A stretch of DNA of 64,000 nucleotides, taken from CAVRCT01 sp963719645 (GTDB taxonomy: Bacteria; Pseudomonadota; Gammaproteobacteria; DSM-16500). The translations under genes and the position numbers were made by a program. Positions 18,055 to 27,584 of the stretch are shown here, one piece after another (the stretch's first letter is position 1; each line of letters starts with the position of its first letter). The stretch covers positions 1 to 64,000 of the forward strand of contig CAVRCT010000006.1 in assembly GCA_963719645.1 (NCBI GenBank), read 5' to 3'. The notes under the pieces were generated by a model. It had not been told where the DNA came from and did not search any database. It was given only the letters and a program-made list of their open reading frames with translations.

Positions 18055-20178
18055 ATGTCTGACTCTAGAATAGATCACAAAGAGGATCGCCCACCCCCTT
18101 CTTATTCAACTATTTGGATAGGACCGCCCACAACTGAGCGAGATAAATCGCCTGGTCATGACACAGTGGGCATCAGCGCGATGGCGCGCGTCAATCGCTA
18201 TAATCCCTTGTTTTTCTATTGCTTAGAAGCCTATCAAGCAGCGTTTGAAGAAAAATTTAAAGGACTGCCCGTCACGGTACGTTCGTTAGAAAAACTTTGC
18301 CGACAATACTCGACACCCGAAAGCTCGCCCGCAATAAGAGAGGCAGTTGAGCACTTGTCCTCAATGATGACAAACCTATTAGATAAAGAACGCAATACCG
18401 TTCGTGATCGAGCAACGATTAAAGGACATGCTGCAGAAGTTGTTCTCGCAATCGAGGGTGGCTATTTTGCCGACACAAATGTTGCACCCCTTCCCGATGT
18501 AGAGGATGTGCGCTTACCGCATTTTAAAAGCTATCAATTTCCTGTGTTTAAAGAAAATTATTTGACCGCACAAAAATCTCTGTTTGGTAGTTTTGATATT
18601 TGGTTATTGTATGCGCCTAGGCAGGATGCAACACCGCTTGCCATCGCGAAAAATTTTTATTTACTCTGGAAAGAAGCAGAACATGAATGGCAAAAATCAA
18701 AATACTCTGAAAAGTATAAAATGGCCATTCACCGCGCAGAGTTAGAAAGCATAATGTTTGTTTTCTCAGTTGCTTTGTTGCCACCCGATTTGTCAAAACT
18801 CGAAAACGCTTGGGTGAGTTCATACGATCATGCGAATGCGCAAGCCATCATGCCGCTGCTAGGTTTGATAAAAAAATATTATGGCAGTCACTTCCATCGA
18901 CCACTCTTATTTGATTGCATTACCCAGAATAATAAAGACGCATTTTGTAAAGCACTCGATGCAGGTGCAGATATGAATCAACCTCATGATGATACCTTCT
19001 CAGAGATCAAACAAGAAACGCCTCTACATTATGCTTGCCGCATGAATCGATCTGAGTTTGTTGTTATTTTATTAAAAAGAGACGCCAACACACAGTTGAA
19101 AGCGAAATACCCCCGTTACAACGATGTATCACTGACCGCAGAAGAGTTAGACAAAGAAGAAAATGGTTCAAGGCACGCCGTTCTATTTCAGATGATCAAA
19201 CTAAAAAGTATTCTAGCACCGGATGCAAAAGATAATTTTTTTGAAGATGAAAAATTATTTATTCAGCATTTTTTCAAATCCGATGAAATAAGTGAGGACA
19301 ATGCAAAAAAGTTACTGAATTTTTTGATCAAAATAGCAGAGCATGGCTCGCCACTATTAACAGCCTTTGTCAGAATTTTAAAGCGCAATCTATCATTGAC
19401 AAAATTGCTTTTTACCACAAATTTCTTTGCGGCGTTAAGAAAATTAAATGATTCTGACTTGCAAGAGCAAATCCGAAATGCATTAGCCGTCTCGACCAGC
19501 ATCAGTGAAATGCCTGAGCGCGTAAAAGACAAAAAGGTTGTTTTATTAGCGGACGCTGTCCGTGAATTAGATAATGAAACAATTGCATGTCAATATTATC
19601 ATGAAGAAAAAATTGACTTGACCGATAGTCTTCCACTTTGGAGAGCTATTTTTTTAAAACGTAGTTTCAAATTGGCTTTATTAATTGCACAAGATGAAAA
19701 AAACTTCATGCGCATAGGAATTTATTCAGACGACTATTATATGAATCTTTTAACTTGCGCAGTGCAAGCAAATCAACTCGAGTTAGTGCGTATCATGCTA
19801 GAAAAACAAACATTCGATGTTGATATTCTTGCAGAAGCCTATGAGAAAACAGACAACTTTGCAATGAGTAAACTGCTGACCATTGTGTATATCCGCGATT
19901 TATTGCAATTAAATCATGACAAATCAACCATGCCAAACAGACTATTTAGATTAGAAGAATCTTATCCGGCTGGTTACTTTGATGGCATCGATCAAAAACA
20001 ATGTGAAGCATTGATCGAAGCAGTTGAAAAAGAAGATTTAAATACTTTACAAACGCTGCAATTGCAATTCAACAATAACAATTTATCTACTCTTTGTCTG
20101 GCTGCGATAGATCAACTGATTAGATACAAGGGTGGTTCGCTAGAACAACACGCCCCAGATGCGAAGCAAAAAAAATAG
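18055..20178 (+). CDS. Ankyrin-repeat protein, putative host-directed effector
   Basis: A 707-residue protein without signal peptide or membrane helix. Ankyrin-like repeats are visible around residues 280-345 (RPLLFDCITQNNKDAFCKALDAGADMNQ, then ETPLHYACRMNRSEFVVILLKRDA), and weaker ones around 520-600 (NLLTCAVQANQLELVRIMLEKQ). The N terminus holds PPPSY (residues 13-17), a PPxY-type motif that in eukaryotes binds WW domains. The remaining helical sequence is unrecognised. It lies in the block that splits tolA from tolB. That it is secreted is inference from the family and context only. Confidence 0.75.
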   Translation: MSDSRIDHKEDRPPPSYSTIWIGPPTTERDKSPGHDTVGISAMARVNRYNPLFFYCLEAYQAAFEEKFKGLPVTVRSLEKLCRQYSTPESSPAIREAVEHLSSMMTNLLDKERNTVRDRATIKGHAAEVVLAIEGGYFADTNVAPLPDVEDVRLPHFKSYQFPVFKENYLTAQKSLFGSFDIWLLYAPRQDATPLAIAKNFYLLWKEAEHEWQKSKYSEKYKMAIHRAELESIMFVFSVALLPPDLSKLENAWVSSYDHANAQAIMPLLGLIKKYYGSHFHRPLLFDCITQNNKDAFCKALDAGADMNQPHDDTFSEIKQETPLHYACRMNRSEFVVILLKRDANTQLKAKYPRYNDVSLTAEELDKEENGSRHAVLFQMIKLKSILAPDAKDNFFEDEKLFIQHFFKSDEISEDNAKKLLNFLIKIAEHGSPLLTAFVRILKRNLSLTKLLFTTNFFAALRKLNDSDLQEQIRNALAVSTSISEMPERVKDKKVVLLADAVRELDNETIACQYYHEEKIDLTDSLPLWRAIFLKRSFKLALLIAQDEKNFMRIGIYSDDYYMNLLTCAVQANQLELVRIMLEKQTFDVDILAEAYEKTDNFAMSKLLTIVYIRDLLQLNHDKSTMPNRLFRLEESYPAGYFDGIDQKQCEALIEAVEKEDLNTLQTLQLQFNNNNLSTLCLAAIDQLIRYKGGSLEQHAPDAKQKK

Positions 20179-20322
20179 GTATTTGATAAAAACATAACAA
20201 TTCAAACGGATTAAAACAAAAACTCTACAATCAAGTCATTATTTGAATCGTAAAAAATACAGTTGATTAGCAATCTGCAAAAAATATGCTAGGCTTAAAT
20301 CAAGTGCTCAAGGAAGAAAACA

Positions 20323-21810
20323 ATGCTTATTGGTTTCTATATTGCAATCATCATTATTGCCGGATTAATTTTCGGCTTTGTCTATTCGACTGTTCGGATG
20401 TATCAAGTGAATCAATTGTTTGACAAAACCCAGGATAGATTAGAGAAAGAAATTGCGAAACAAGTCTATCTGCAAACACAATTTGATGAATTACAAAATA
20501 AACTCTCAAATAATATCTTAACCGATTCGTTAACCAATTTACCGAGCCGCAAAATTTTTGAAGATCGCTTAAAAGTGACGTTGGGGCAGAGCGAGCGTTA
20601 TCAATTAACGTGCGGCGTCATGTTTCTGGATTTGGATGGTTTTAAAATTATTAATGATGCATTAGGGTATGACATCGGTGATGCGTTATTAAAAGAAGTG
20701 GCGGATCGGTTGCTAGGTTGTATTCGGCAAGTGGATACGTTGAGTCGTTTTTCGGGTGATGAGTTTGTTTTTATTTTTCCGCAATTGGCAAAAGCCGAAA
20801 CGGCAGCGTATATTGCGCAACGCATTTTGGAAGCGGTTGCGCAACCGTTTCAAGTGCAAGGGAATGATTTGTATATTACCGCCAGTATTGGTATTGCGAT
20901 TTATCCGGTGGATGGGGTTGATACAAAGATGTTACTTAAGAATGCAGACAGTGCATTGCATCAGGCAAAAATTCACGGTCACAATAGTTATCAGTTTTAT
21001 CGAGAAGAAATGCATTCTGTCAGTCGCCGTGAATTAATTTTATCGTCCAATTTACGCAGTCAATCGATTTACCAGGATTTCTCGATTTATTATCAACCGC
21101 AGGTGAATATCAAAACTAAAACGATTACCAGTATGGTTGCGTTGTTGCGTTGGAAGCATCCTGATTTTGGTATTATTCATCTCGATGAATTTATTAAAAT
21201 GGCGGAAAATTCCGGCAAAATGATTGCTATTACCGAATGGATGATTCGAACCATCGCTGACCATTTAAACGTGTGGAAGACCAGTGGGTTTTTGCCACCG
21301 GCGGTGTCGATTCCTGTTTCTCTGAAGCAATTAGAGGATCCGCATTTTATTCACAAAGTGTCACACTTGATGCAAGAGATAGCGTTGGAGCCTGAAAAAG
21401 TTATTTTTGAAATTTCAGAAACATCGTTGTCGATCAAGATCGAACAAATTGAAAAAATGCTTCACATGATGAAACATTTAGGCGTGCGGATTTTAATTGA
21501 TAATTTTGGCGCAGGGCATTTATCGCTGCAACATTTGCGCCGTTTGCCTGTCGATTTTTTCAAATTGGATAAATCGCTGATTCAAGATATCACGATCAAT
21601 AAAGACAGTGAGTCGATTGTGAAAATGATTGTGGCGTTGGCGAAGAGTTTAAATATTAGCTTGATTGCACAAGGTGTTGAAAGCATGAAACAAGAGGAAT
21701 TGTTGCAATCGTTAGGCTGCTTTATCGTGCAGGGTGAAATTTTCGGCAGCCCAGCATTAGCCAGTGAATTTGCGAATCGATTGATTGATGGGTTTTATGA
21801 AAAAGTGTAG
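20323..21810 (+). CDS. GGDEF-EAL domain protein with degenerate EAL site
   Basis: A 495-residue protein with an N-terminal membrane helix (residues 2-24), a short coiled coil, then GGDEF (about 65-225) and EAL (about 245-490) domains. The GGDEF signature reads SGDEF (144-148), and the DxLT-like and metal-site region FLDLDGFKIIND is present, so cyclase activity is possible. In the EAL domain the signature glutamate is missing (VAL, 272-274). DDFG is DNFG, the usual Asn of the N-x-S strand is Pro, and EGVE is QGVE. Phosphodiesterase activity is therefore unlikely; the domain may bind c-di-GMP or be structural. It stands between two ankyrin genes. Confidence 0.88.
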   Translation: MLIGFYIAIIIIAGLIFGFVYSTVRMYQVNQLFDKTQDRLEKEIAKQVYLQTQFDELQNKLSNNILTDSLTNLPSRKIFEDRLKVTLGQSERYQLTCGVMFLDLDGFKIINDALGYDIGDALLKEVADRLLGCIRQVDTLSRFSGDEFVFIFPQLAKAETAAYIAQRILEAVAQPFQVQGNDLYITASIGIAIYPVDGVDTKMLLKNADSALHQAKIHGHNSYQFYREEMHSVSRRELILSSNLRSQSIYQDFSIYYQPQVNIKTKTITSMVALLRWKHPDFGIIHLDEFIKMAENSGKMIAITEWMIRTIADHLNVWKTSGFLPPAVSIPVSLKQLEDPHFIHKVSHLMQEIALEPEKVIFEISETSLSIKIEQIEKMLHMMKHLGVRILIDNFGAGHLSLQHLRRLPVDFFKLDKSLIQDITINKDSESIVKMIVALAKSLNISLIAQGVESMKQEELLQSLGCFIVQGEIFGSPALASEFANRLIDGFYEKV

Positions 21811-21850
21811 AGGGTATCGGTATTCAGGATAGAGAAAAAATTTAATTATT

Positions 21851-21890
21851 TTTATACAAATCCCCTTGTTTCCCTCTTGGAAAAGCGTTA
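21851..21890. repeat. A-family left-end fragment
   Basis: TTTATACAAATCCCCTTG and a degraded inner part are present without the right arm. Confidence 0.6.
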
Positions 21891-21954
21891 TTGCTTAATT
21901 CTCTGTGAGTCGTATCAGCATGCTTTTATAAAGATATCTACACAAACCACTCAT

Positions 21955-22051
21955 GTGTCGTCCCGCGCGGCTTTTAGCGCGGGATCCAGCGCCTTAGCAG
22001 AGGCTGCTTGAAGGCACTGGATCCCGCGCTAAAAGCCGCGCGGGACGACAC
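21955..22051. repeat. F-family palindrome
   Basis: A perfect inverted repeat with arms GTGTCGTCCCGCGCGGCTTT and its complement. Each arm contains a local hairpin (CGCG..CGCG) and the bounding motifs GTCGTCC and GGATCC seen in the B and D elements. It lies about 90 bp upstream of the large ankyrin gene. Confidence 0.8.
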
Positions 22052-22139
22052 AACGGAGGCTTGTATAGATACCTGCAAGCAAAAACGTGTTTTATGTTCG
22101 CACCTCAAATGAATCACTACGCTATGCTATAATTATTCC

Positions 22140-25100
22140 ATGAGCGACTCAAAACGTGAAACAAAACGTGAAACAAAACAAATAGAATCAAAAAATTATC
22201 TTTCTGCGCGCTTAAAATTGAAAGAGGATGCTTATCCGCGTCCGCCTGACATAAAAGAAGATATTCAAGGATATGAAACGTTTATTCAGCAACTGTATGA
22301 AAATCAGAAACCAGGCTATATCTTCAATGACGATTTCAAAAAACAAATTAAACTGTTATGTCAGCAATTGGAAAAATGTGCAGAAGAACACAAAATTGAA
22401 GCGGTGCTCCTTTCAAATATTACAGCATTCCCCAATCGGTTGTTTGAATTGATAACAACAAATCCTCACACAGTGCCTTTTGTCGATATCAAAAAAGAAT
22501 TAGAAAAGTATGTTTATTTACTGCAAAAAAAACCACTCGTCAGCAAAGAAAATATCTTAAAAAAACTGCGAGAACAAGATAAAGATATTCTCCCAACGGA
22601 TGAAGAACTCAATCAACAATTCGCCGCTGAAAGAGCAGAGGCTGCAGCGTATGAGTTATTGAAGAAAGGCACTCTTAATATGGTCACCCCTCACCTAGCG
22701 CTTTGTGATTGGGGTGTCGTAGGTCACCTACAAGATGCCAATGAAAAACTCACGGGCGGCAATACTTACCAAGATGTGCTATGCACGCTTCGCACGAAAT
22801 TTTTTGAAAAAGTAATTGATGATCATGTTGAAGCGAATAAAGTAGAACTCGATCGATTGAACATGGTGGTTCATGTTCGTAATGTGGTATATCATTTTGC
22901 GACACAAGAGCGCTATCATCTGCGTAGCGAAATGTATAACAAGGATCGATATGAATCTTCGACGTTACTCACCAAAGCTATACTGGAACAAGCCAATGAG
23001 AATTTTCTAAATTATTATGATTTACAACTCATGGCTGACACATTTGTCACGCATTTTCAAAAAACTTTTTGGGAAAAATACAAACAGGCAAAACAACCCG
23101 AAGCTGCAGCAGAATGGCTGCCATTCTATTCCACGGTTAACACGTGTATCGACGCTATTTTTAAAGCCTGGGAATTCGATATTCCAGTGAATGAGATGTA
23201 TGAATATAAAGAAGAGGAGCTGGCTGAGAACAAATCTGCTGAGACAAAAGCAAGCGAACCGACTTTCATTAAGCCTAACGGTTTTTTCAGGTTATTATCT
23301 CCTGCGCTTATCAAGCAACATTTTTTGAAATATTGCCAAACGACCAACCGTTATCTCGAAGCAACCGACTGGATAGAGGACAAGAGTGTATTTGGCGAAT
23401 CGAGTGATGTTAGAATCGTGCATCCCCGATCTGCTAAATTGTCCAGACTTGCTTGGATAAAAAGAACAACTACCATTGATGCACCACCCGGCTTTGCGCC
23501 TCCCGAGCCAATCATTGAGGCGGTTCCCTTCGCGCAATTAACCACCGCAGAACAAATGCGTTATTTTCTTTATTCAATGGTTCGATTTGGTTTTCCAGAT
23601 CGATTTCAATTATTAAATCCTTCTCCCCAATTATTTGATGTATTGAAAGAGCAAAAAGATTTTGCTGAACTCGCCAAGGCATTGGCAGTTGACGGACAGT
23701 GGAGTCATCATCGCGGATTGTTAACAGAGATTTTGCAAGATCGGCCAAAAGACTTTGTCGCCATGTTAGAACATTTCGATCTAGCCATTCGACTAAAAAT
23801 ATTGGATTTAGTCGGCATCCGTTTTCGTTGGTTGCATCCACGCGATGAATTATATAAACCACTTCATGAATTAATCGCATCTACACCTTGGCTGCAACGC
23901 CATTTTCAAACACAACAAGAGCAATTCATGCGAGCTTGTCATGAACATCCAGACGATAAAATTGATCTTGAAAAAATTCCTATTCGTTATTCTGTTTTGT
24001 TAAAAATGGCTGAGAAACCAACGCCGAATGATCAATGGGTTTTAAAAGTCTATTTGCAGCAATATTATCCAGACGCCTATCAAAAAATAGCAAACGAAGA
24101 AAATCCTGATTATGCCAAGGCATTTTTAAATGCTGATCGGCAAGAGATTACAGGTTTAAACAGTTCTGAGAAATATATTCTGCGGTGGGTGCAGGAAGGT
24201 GACTTGAAAAAATTGAAAGAAATGAAAGTAACCACGAAAGAGATCCTTTCAAACAACTATAATTGTAAATGGATGCATCTTTGTCAACAACAAGAAATAA
24301 TGAATTATTTCTATCAAACTGAATTTCGCAGCATCGTGGAAGTTCAAGGCAGCACATTTGGAGTGCCGCTGCTGTATTGGGCGGTTCTTTTCAATCAACC
24401 TAAACAAGTTGAAATGTTGCTAGAAGATTCTGAGTTGAATATAAATAAATATTGCTCTGGTGGTAATGGTACATCTCCTTTGTGCATTGCTAGCAGCATG
24501 GGATTAAGAAACTCGGTAAAAAAATTATTTGAATTTAAATCAATAAACGTTAATGTAGCTAGGAATGACAGAGTAACTGCGCTTTACGGAGCAGCATACA
24601 ATGGTTATTTGGATATAGTGCGCCTGTTGCTTGCGTATGGAGCATCTGTTGATGCCCGTAACAGTACCGGAGCAACTGCGCTTTACGTCGCAGCAGAAAA
24701 TGGTTATTTGGATATGGCGCGTCTATTGCTTGCGCATGGGGCATCAGTAGATGCCTTTAACAATCAGGGAGCAACTGCGCTTTCCATCGCAGCACAAAAT
24801 GGTTATTTGGATATGGCGCGTCTATTGATTGAACATGGGGCATCAGTAGATGCCTTTAACAATAAGGGAGCAACTGTGCTGCACATCGCAGCACACAATG
24901 GTCATTTGGAGGTGGTGCGCCTATTGCTTGTGCATAGAGCGCGCGTTGACGCCCTTGTCAATACGGGAGAAACGGCGCTTTACTACGCTGCAAGAAACGG
25001 TCATTTGGAAGTCGTTAAGTTGTTACTCTCAGTTGGTGCAAATGCCACTTTGCATTTTGATCATTACAACGAAATATCGGATCCACGTATCAGACAATTG

Positions 25101-27170
25101 CTTTTCGCTGCAAAAGCGAAACAGACAAAGTTGTTGCTGGAAGAACGCCCACTGGGTGAGTACAGGTTCATCTATCCAACAAATGCTAAGGAAATGGGCT
25201 GGATAGAGGATAAAAAAGGCGAAGTGATTTTCTTTGAAAATCTGCCAGCCGATGCAAAATTAAACTATTTTATTGATTCAATCGTGCAAACAGATTTCGC
25301 CGATCCTTTTCATTTACTTCCTTTACCCTTTACTCTGTTTGATGCATTGAAAGATGAAAAAGATTACATTCAACTTGCCAACGCATTGCAAACCGAAAAT
25401 CAATGGGACAAACATATCTCATCACTGTCAGCCATTTTGCGTGAACGCCCAAATCATTTTATGCGGATATTAGTAACGGTTGGCGAAATAAATGCGGTTA
25501 AAATAATAGAACTTTTACAAATTGATTTTGCTTGGTTGCATCCCAAGCATGCAATGTATCAGTTAGTTCGTCATTTGCTAGAGCAAGTCCGTGATAATGA
25601 TGTAAAGTTCGCAGCCAATATGGTAACGCATCTGCAACAAGTGGAAACGCTGCTGACGGAATTTCAAAAAAGACACAACCTTGATCCAATGCAGCTCCCC
25701 GTTTCTTATTCTAATTTAATTTTTATTGCAAAAGAGGCTAAACCCGCGGATCAACCTATCTTTAAAATGTATCTAAAACAATATTATCCTGTGGAATATC
25801 GCAAAGAGACAGCGGAAAAAACGCCGGATTATGCCGCTGTTTTTTTGAGAGTGAATGAAGAATTATTTATAGGGATGGATGAGCAGGCAACAGTTCTGCG
25901 TCTTCATATTATAAATGGCAGGATGGATGCTGTGCAAAGTATGTCAATTAAAGATATATTCTCTCTCATTAACTACATGCATCTCACTCAACAAACGGAC
26001 ATGCTAAATTATTTTTATCAAAAGGCAGTTGCAGATGTCTCCCGTCCCTTCGGCGCTCCCAGTCTTTATTGGATGGTTGTTTTTAATCAGCAAGAAAAAG
26101 AAAATAAAGAAGTGGCACGATTACTTTCTAGCGGCAATCTGGATGTCAGTGCAGTATGTGACGATAAAGAAACACCATTACATCGAGCAGCTGCTTTTGG
26201 ACTGACGCATTGGGCAAAAAGATTATGTGAATTTAAATCAATAAAGATTGATGCTGCTGCTTTTCAACAAAGAACCCCGCTTTTGTATGCGGCGGGGGGT
26301 GGGCGTTTGGATATGGTGCGCCTATTGATTGAGCATGGCGCATCCGTCAATACTGCTCGCGACGATGGAACAACTCCGCTTTATCTGGCAGCAGCGCTCG
26401 GTTATTTGGATATGGTACGTTTGTTGATTATACAGGGCGCATCCGTTAAGGCTGTTCGTCAGGACGGGGCGACGCCGTTTTTCGCCGCGATAGAAAGCGG
26501 CCATTTAGATATTGCGCATCTGTTGCTTTTGCACGGTGCATCGATAGATGCCGTTGCTACAAAGGGCGTATCGCCACTTCAATATGCTATCGAGCGAAAC
26601 CAGCTTACCGCGGCGCGCTTTTTACTCGCTCATGGTGCAAATGCGAATAGTAGCGTGCTTTCTGGTAATACCACGCTACTCCATAAAGCTGCAAAGTTGG
26701 GTTATGAGGACGCAGTGATGCTATTACTGGAGTATAAAGCAGAGATCAATGCCAGGCTCCCAAATGGTGCAACGCCACTTGTGACCGCGGCAAAGAGTGG
26801 ACATCTCACTGTGGTAAAAAGATTACTTGATGCGGGCGCCAATCCAACGTTGATGGTTGAGAATAAAAGTCCTTATAAAGTAACCCAGGATCCGCAAATT
26901 AAAAAATTATTACTCGCGGCAGAAGTTAAATGTCAATTAGATAAAGCTAAAAATATGCCAGGCGTCTTTTTTTCTACGCTGGTTCATGACGTCGGAAAAT
27001 TACAACGTTATCTTGAAGGCAATATGTCATTTGCCGAATTCAAAAAAATTAAATCGGAGCTCAAGAAAACGTTAAAATCAGAACCTTGGCAAGATTACTA
27101 TAAAGAAGCAGAATCACTTCCGGAAATCAAAGAAGCAAAGACCGCGTCCTTTAAAGCGGCTGGACCATAG
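22140..27170 (+). CDS. Giant ankyrin-repeat protein with two homologous halves, putative effector
   Basis: A 1676-residue protein, no signal peptide or membrane helix. About 400 N-terminal residues are unrecognised. Two tandem modules follow. Module 1 (about 411-1018) and module 2 (about 1021-1600) each begin WIEDK, then share a helical region (LFDVLKEQKDFAELAKAL versus LFDALKDEKDYIQLANAL; YLQQYYPDAYQK versus YLKQYYPVEYRK), then about 7 or 8 ankyrin repeats. The repeats follow the TALxxAAxNGxLDxxRLLLxxGA consensus. A charged helical tail ends the protein. A TATAAT box lies just upstream (22129-22134). Ankyrin arrays bind proteins; a host target is inferred, not shown. Confidence 0.8.
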   Translation: MSDSKRETKRETKQIESKNYLSARLKLKEDAYPRPPDIKEDIQGYETFIQQLYENQKPGYIFNDDFKKQIKLLCQQLEKCAEEHKIEAVLLSNITAFPNRLFELITTNPHTVPFVDIKKELEKYVYLLQKKPLVSKENILKKLREQDKDILPTDEELNQQFAAERAEAAAYELLKKGTLNMVTPHLALCDWGVVGHLQDANEKLTGGNTYQDVLCTLRTKFFEKVIDDHVEANKVELDRLNMVVHVRNVVYHFATQERYHLRSEMYNKDRYESSTLLTKAILEQANENFLNYYDLQLMADTFVTHFQKTFWEKYKQAKQPEAAAEWLPFYSTVNTCIDAIFKAWEFDIPVNEMYEYKEEELAENKSAETKASEPTFIKPNGFFRLLSPALIKQHFLKYCQTTNRYLEATDWIEDKSVFGESSDVRIVHPRSAKLSRLAWIKRTTTIDAPPGFAPPEPIIEAVPFAQLTTAEQMRYFLYSMVRFGFPDRFQLLNPSPQLFDVLKEQKDFAELAKALAVDGQWSHHRGLLTEILQDRPKDFVAMLEHFDLAIRLKILDLVGIRFRWLHPRDELYKPLHELIASTPWLQRHFQTQQEQFMRACHEHPDDKIDLEKIPIRYSVLLKMAEKPTPNDQWVLKVYLQQYYPDAYQKIANEENPDYAKAFLNADRQEITGLNSSEKYILRWVQEGDLKKLKEMKVTTKEILSNNYNCKWMHLCQQQEIMNYFYQTEFRSIVEVQGSTFGVPLLYWAVLFNQPKQVEMLLEDSELNINKYCSGGNGTSPLCIASSMGLRNSVKKLFEFKSINVNVARNDRVTALYGAAYNGYLDIVRLLLAYGASVDARNSTGATALYVAAENGYLDMARLLLAHGASVDAFNNQGATALSIAAQNGYLDMARLLIEHGASVDAFNNKGATVLHIAAHNGHLEVVRLLLVHRARVDALVNTGETALYYAARNGHLEVVKLLLSVGANATLHFDHYNEISDPRIRQLLFAAKAKQTKLLLEERPLGEYRFIYPTNAKEMGWIEDKKGEVIFFENLPADAKLNYFIDSIVQTDFADPFHLLPLPFTLFDALKDEKDYIQLANALQTENQWDKHISSLSAILRERPNHFMRILVTVGEINAVKIIELLQIDFAWLHPKHAMYQLVRHLLEQVRDNDVKFAANMVTHLQQVETLLTEFQKRHNLDPMQLPVSYSNLIFIAKEAKPADQPIFKMYLKQYYPVEYRKETAEKTPDYAAVFLRVNEELFIGMDEQATVLRLHIINGRMDAVQSMSIKDIFSLINYMHLTQQTDMLNYFYQKAVADVSRPFGAPSLYWMVVFNQQEKENKEVARLLSSGNLDVSAVCDDKETPLHRAAAFGLTHWAKRLCEFKSIKIDAAAFQQRTPLLYAAGGGRLDMVRLLIEHGASVNTARDDGTTPLYLAAALGYLDMVRLLIIQGASVKAVRQDGATPFFAAIESGHLDIAHLLLLHGASIDAVATKGVSPLQYAIERNQLTAARFLLAHGANANSSVLSGNTTLLHKAAKLGYEDAVMLLLEYKAEINARLPNGATPLVTAAKSGHLTVVKRLLDAGANPTLMVENKSPYKVTQDPQIKKLLLAAEVKCQLDKAKNMPGVFFSTLVHDVGKLQRYLEGNMSFAEFKKIKSELKKTLKSEPWQDYYKEAESLPEIKEAKTASFKAAGP
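24573..25067 (+). repeat. 99-bp tandem ankyrin units with near-identical DNA
   Basis: Units start at 24573, 24672, 24771, 24870 and 24969, exactly 99 bp (33 codons) apart. The second to fourth are nearly identical in DNA (GGTTATTTGGATATGGCGCG, GGGGCATCAGTAGATGCC). This shows recent expansion by duplication or homogenisation. Confidence 0.88.
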
Positions 27171-27181
27171 TAAAGTGTCGT

Positions 27182-27395
27182 AGTCCTGTAGGTTGGGTTT
27201 CGCTGGCACGCCAGCGAAACCCAACCTACAGGACTCCGTCATTGCGAGCCCCGCAGGGGCGCGGCAATCCAGTTTTTTGCTTTATATTTCTGCAAAATTT
27301 TTGCAAATTCAAAAACTGGGTTGCATCAAAGCAAAAAACGCTCCTCGCAAAGACGGAGTTTCTAAGCAAAATTTCCTTAGCTTGACGCCTATGGG
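27182..27395. repeat. Perfect palindrome plus G-family repeat G1 and an E fragment
   Basis: 27182-27235 is an inverted repeat of AGTCCTGTAGGTTGGGTTTC and its complement with a 4-base loop. 27234-27358 is a diverged G-family inverted repeat (CTCCGTCATTGCGAG.. and ..CGCAAAGACGGAG), whose clean copy is at 58858. 27371-27390 is an E-family fragment. The stretch up to tolB contains no gene. Confidence 0.75.
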
Positions 27396-27584
27396 GTAAG
27401 GGGGGGATAAAAACATCAGTTCTCATTCAATGTTTCCCTTTTTTTTGGGAGCTGAAGGCGGTGGCAGCCTCTCAACAACAGTGCATGTAAACGCTTTGAA
27501 AAATCATCAACAATCTAGCGTCAATACCTAACTTATGGTATATAAGCTCACATATCTTTTAGCTTAAGCTCCCAGGAGAAATGA

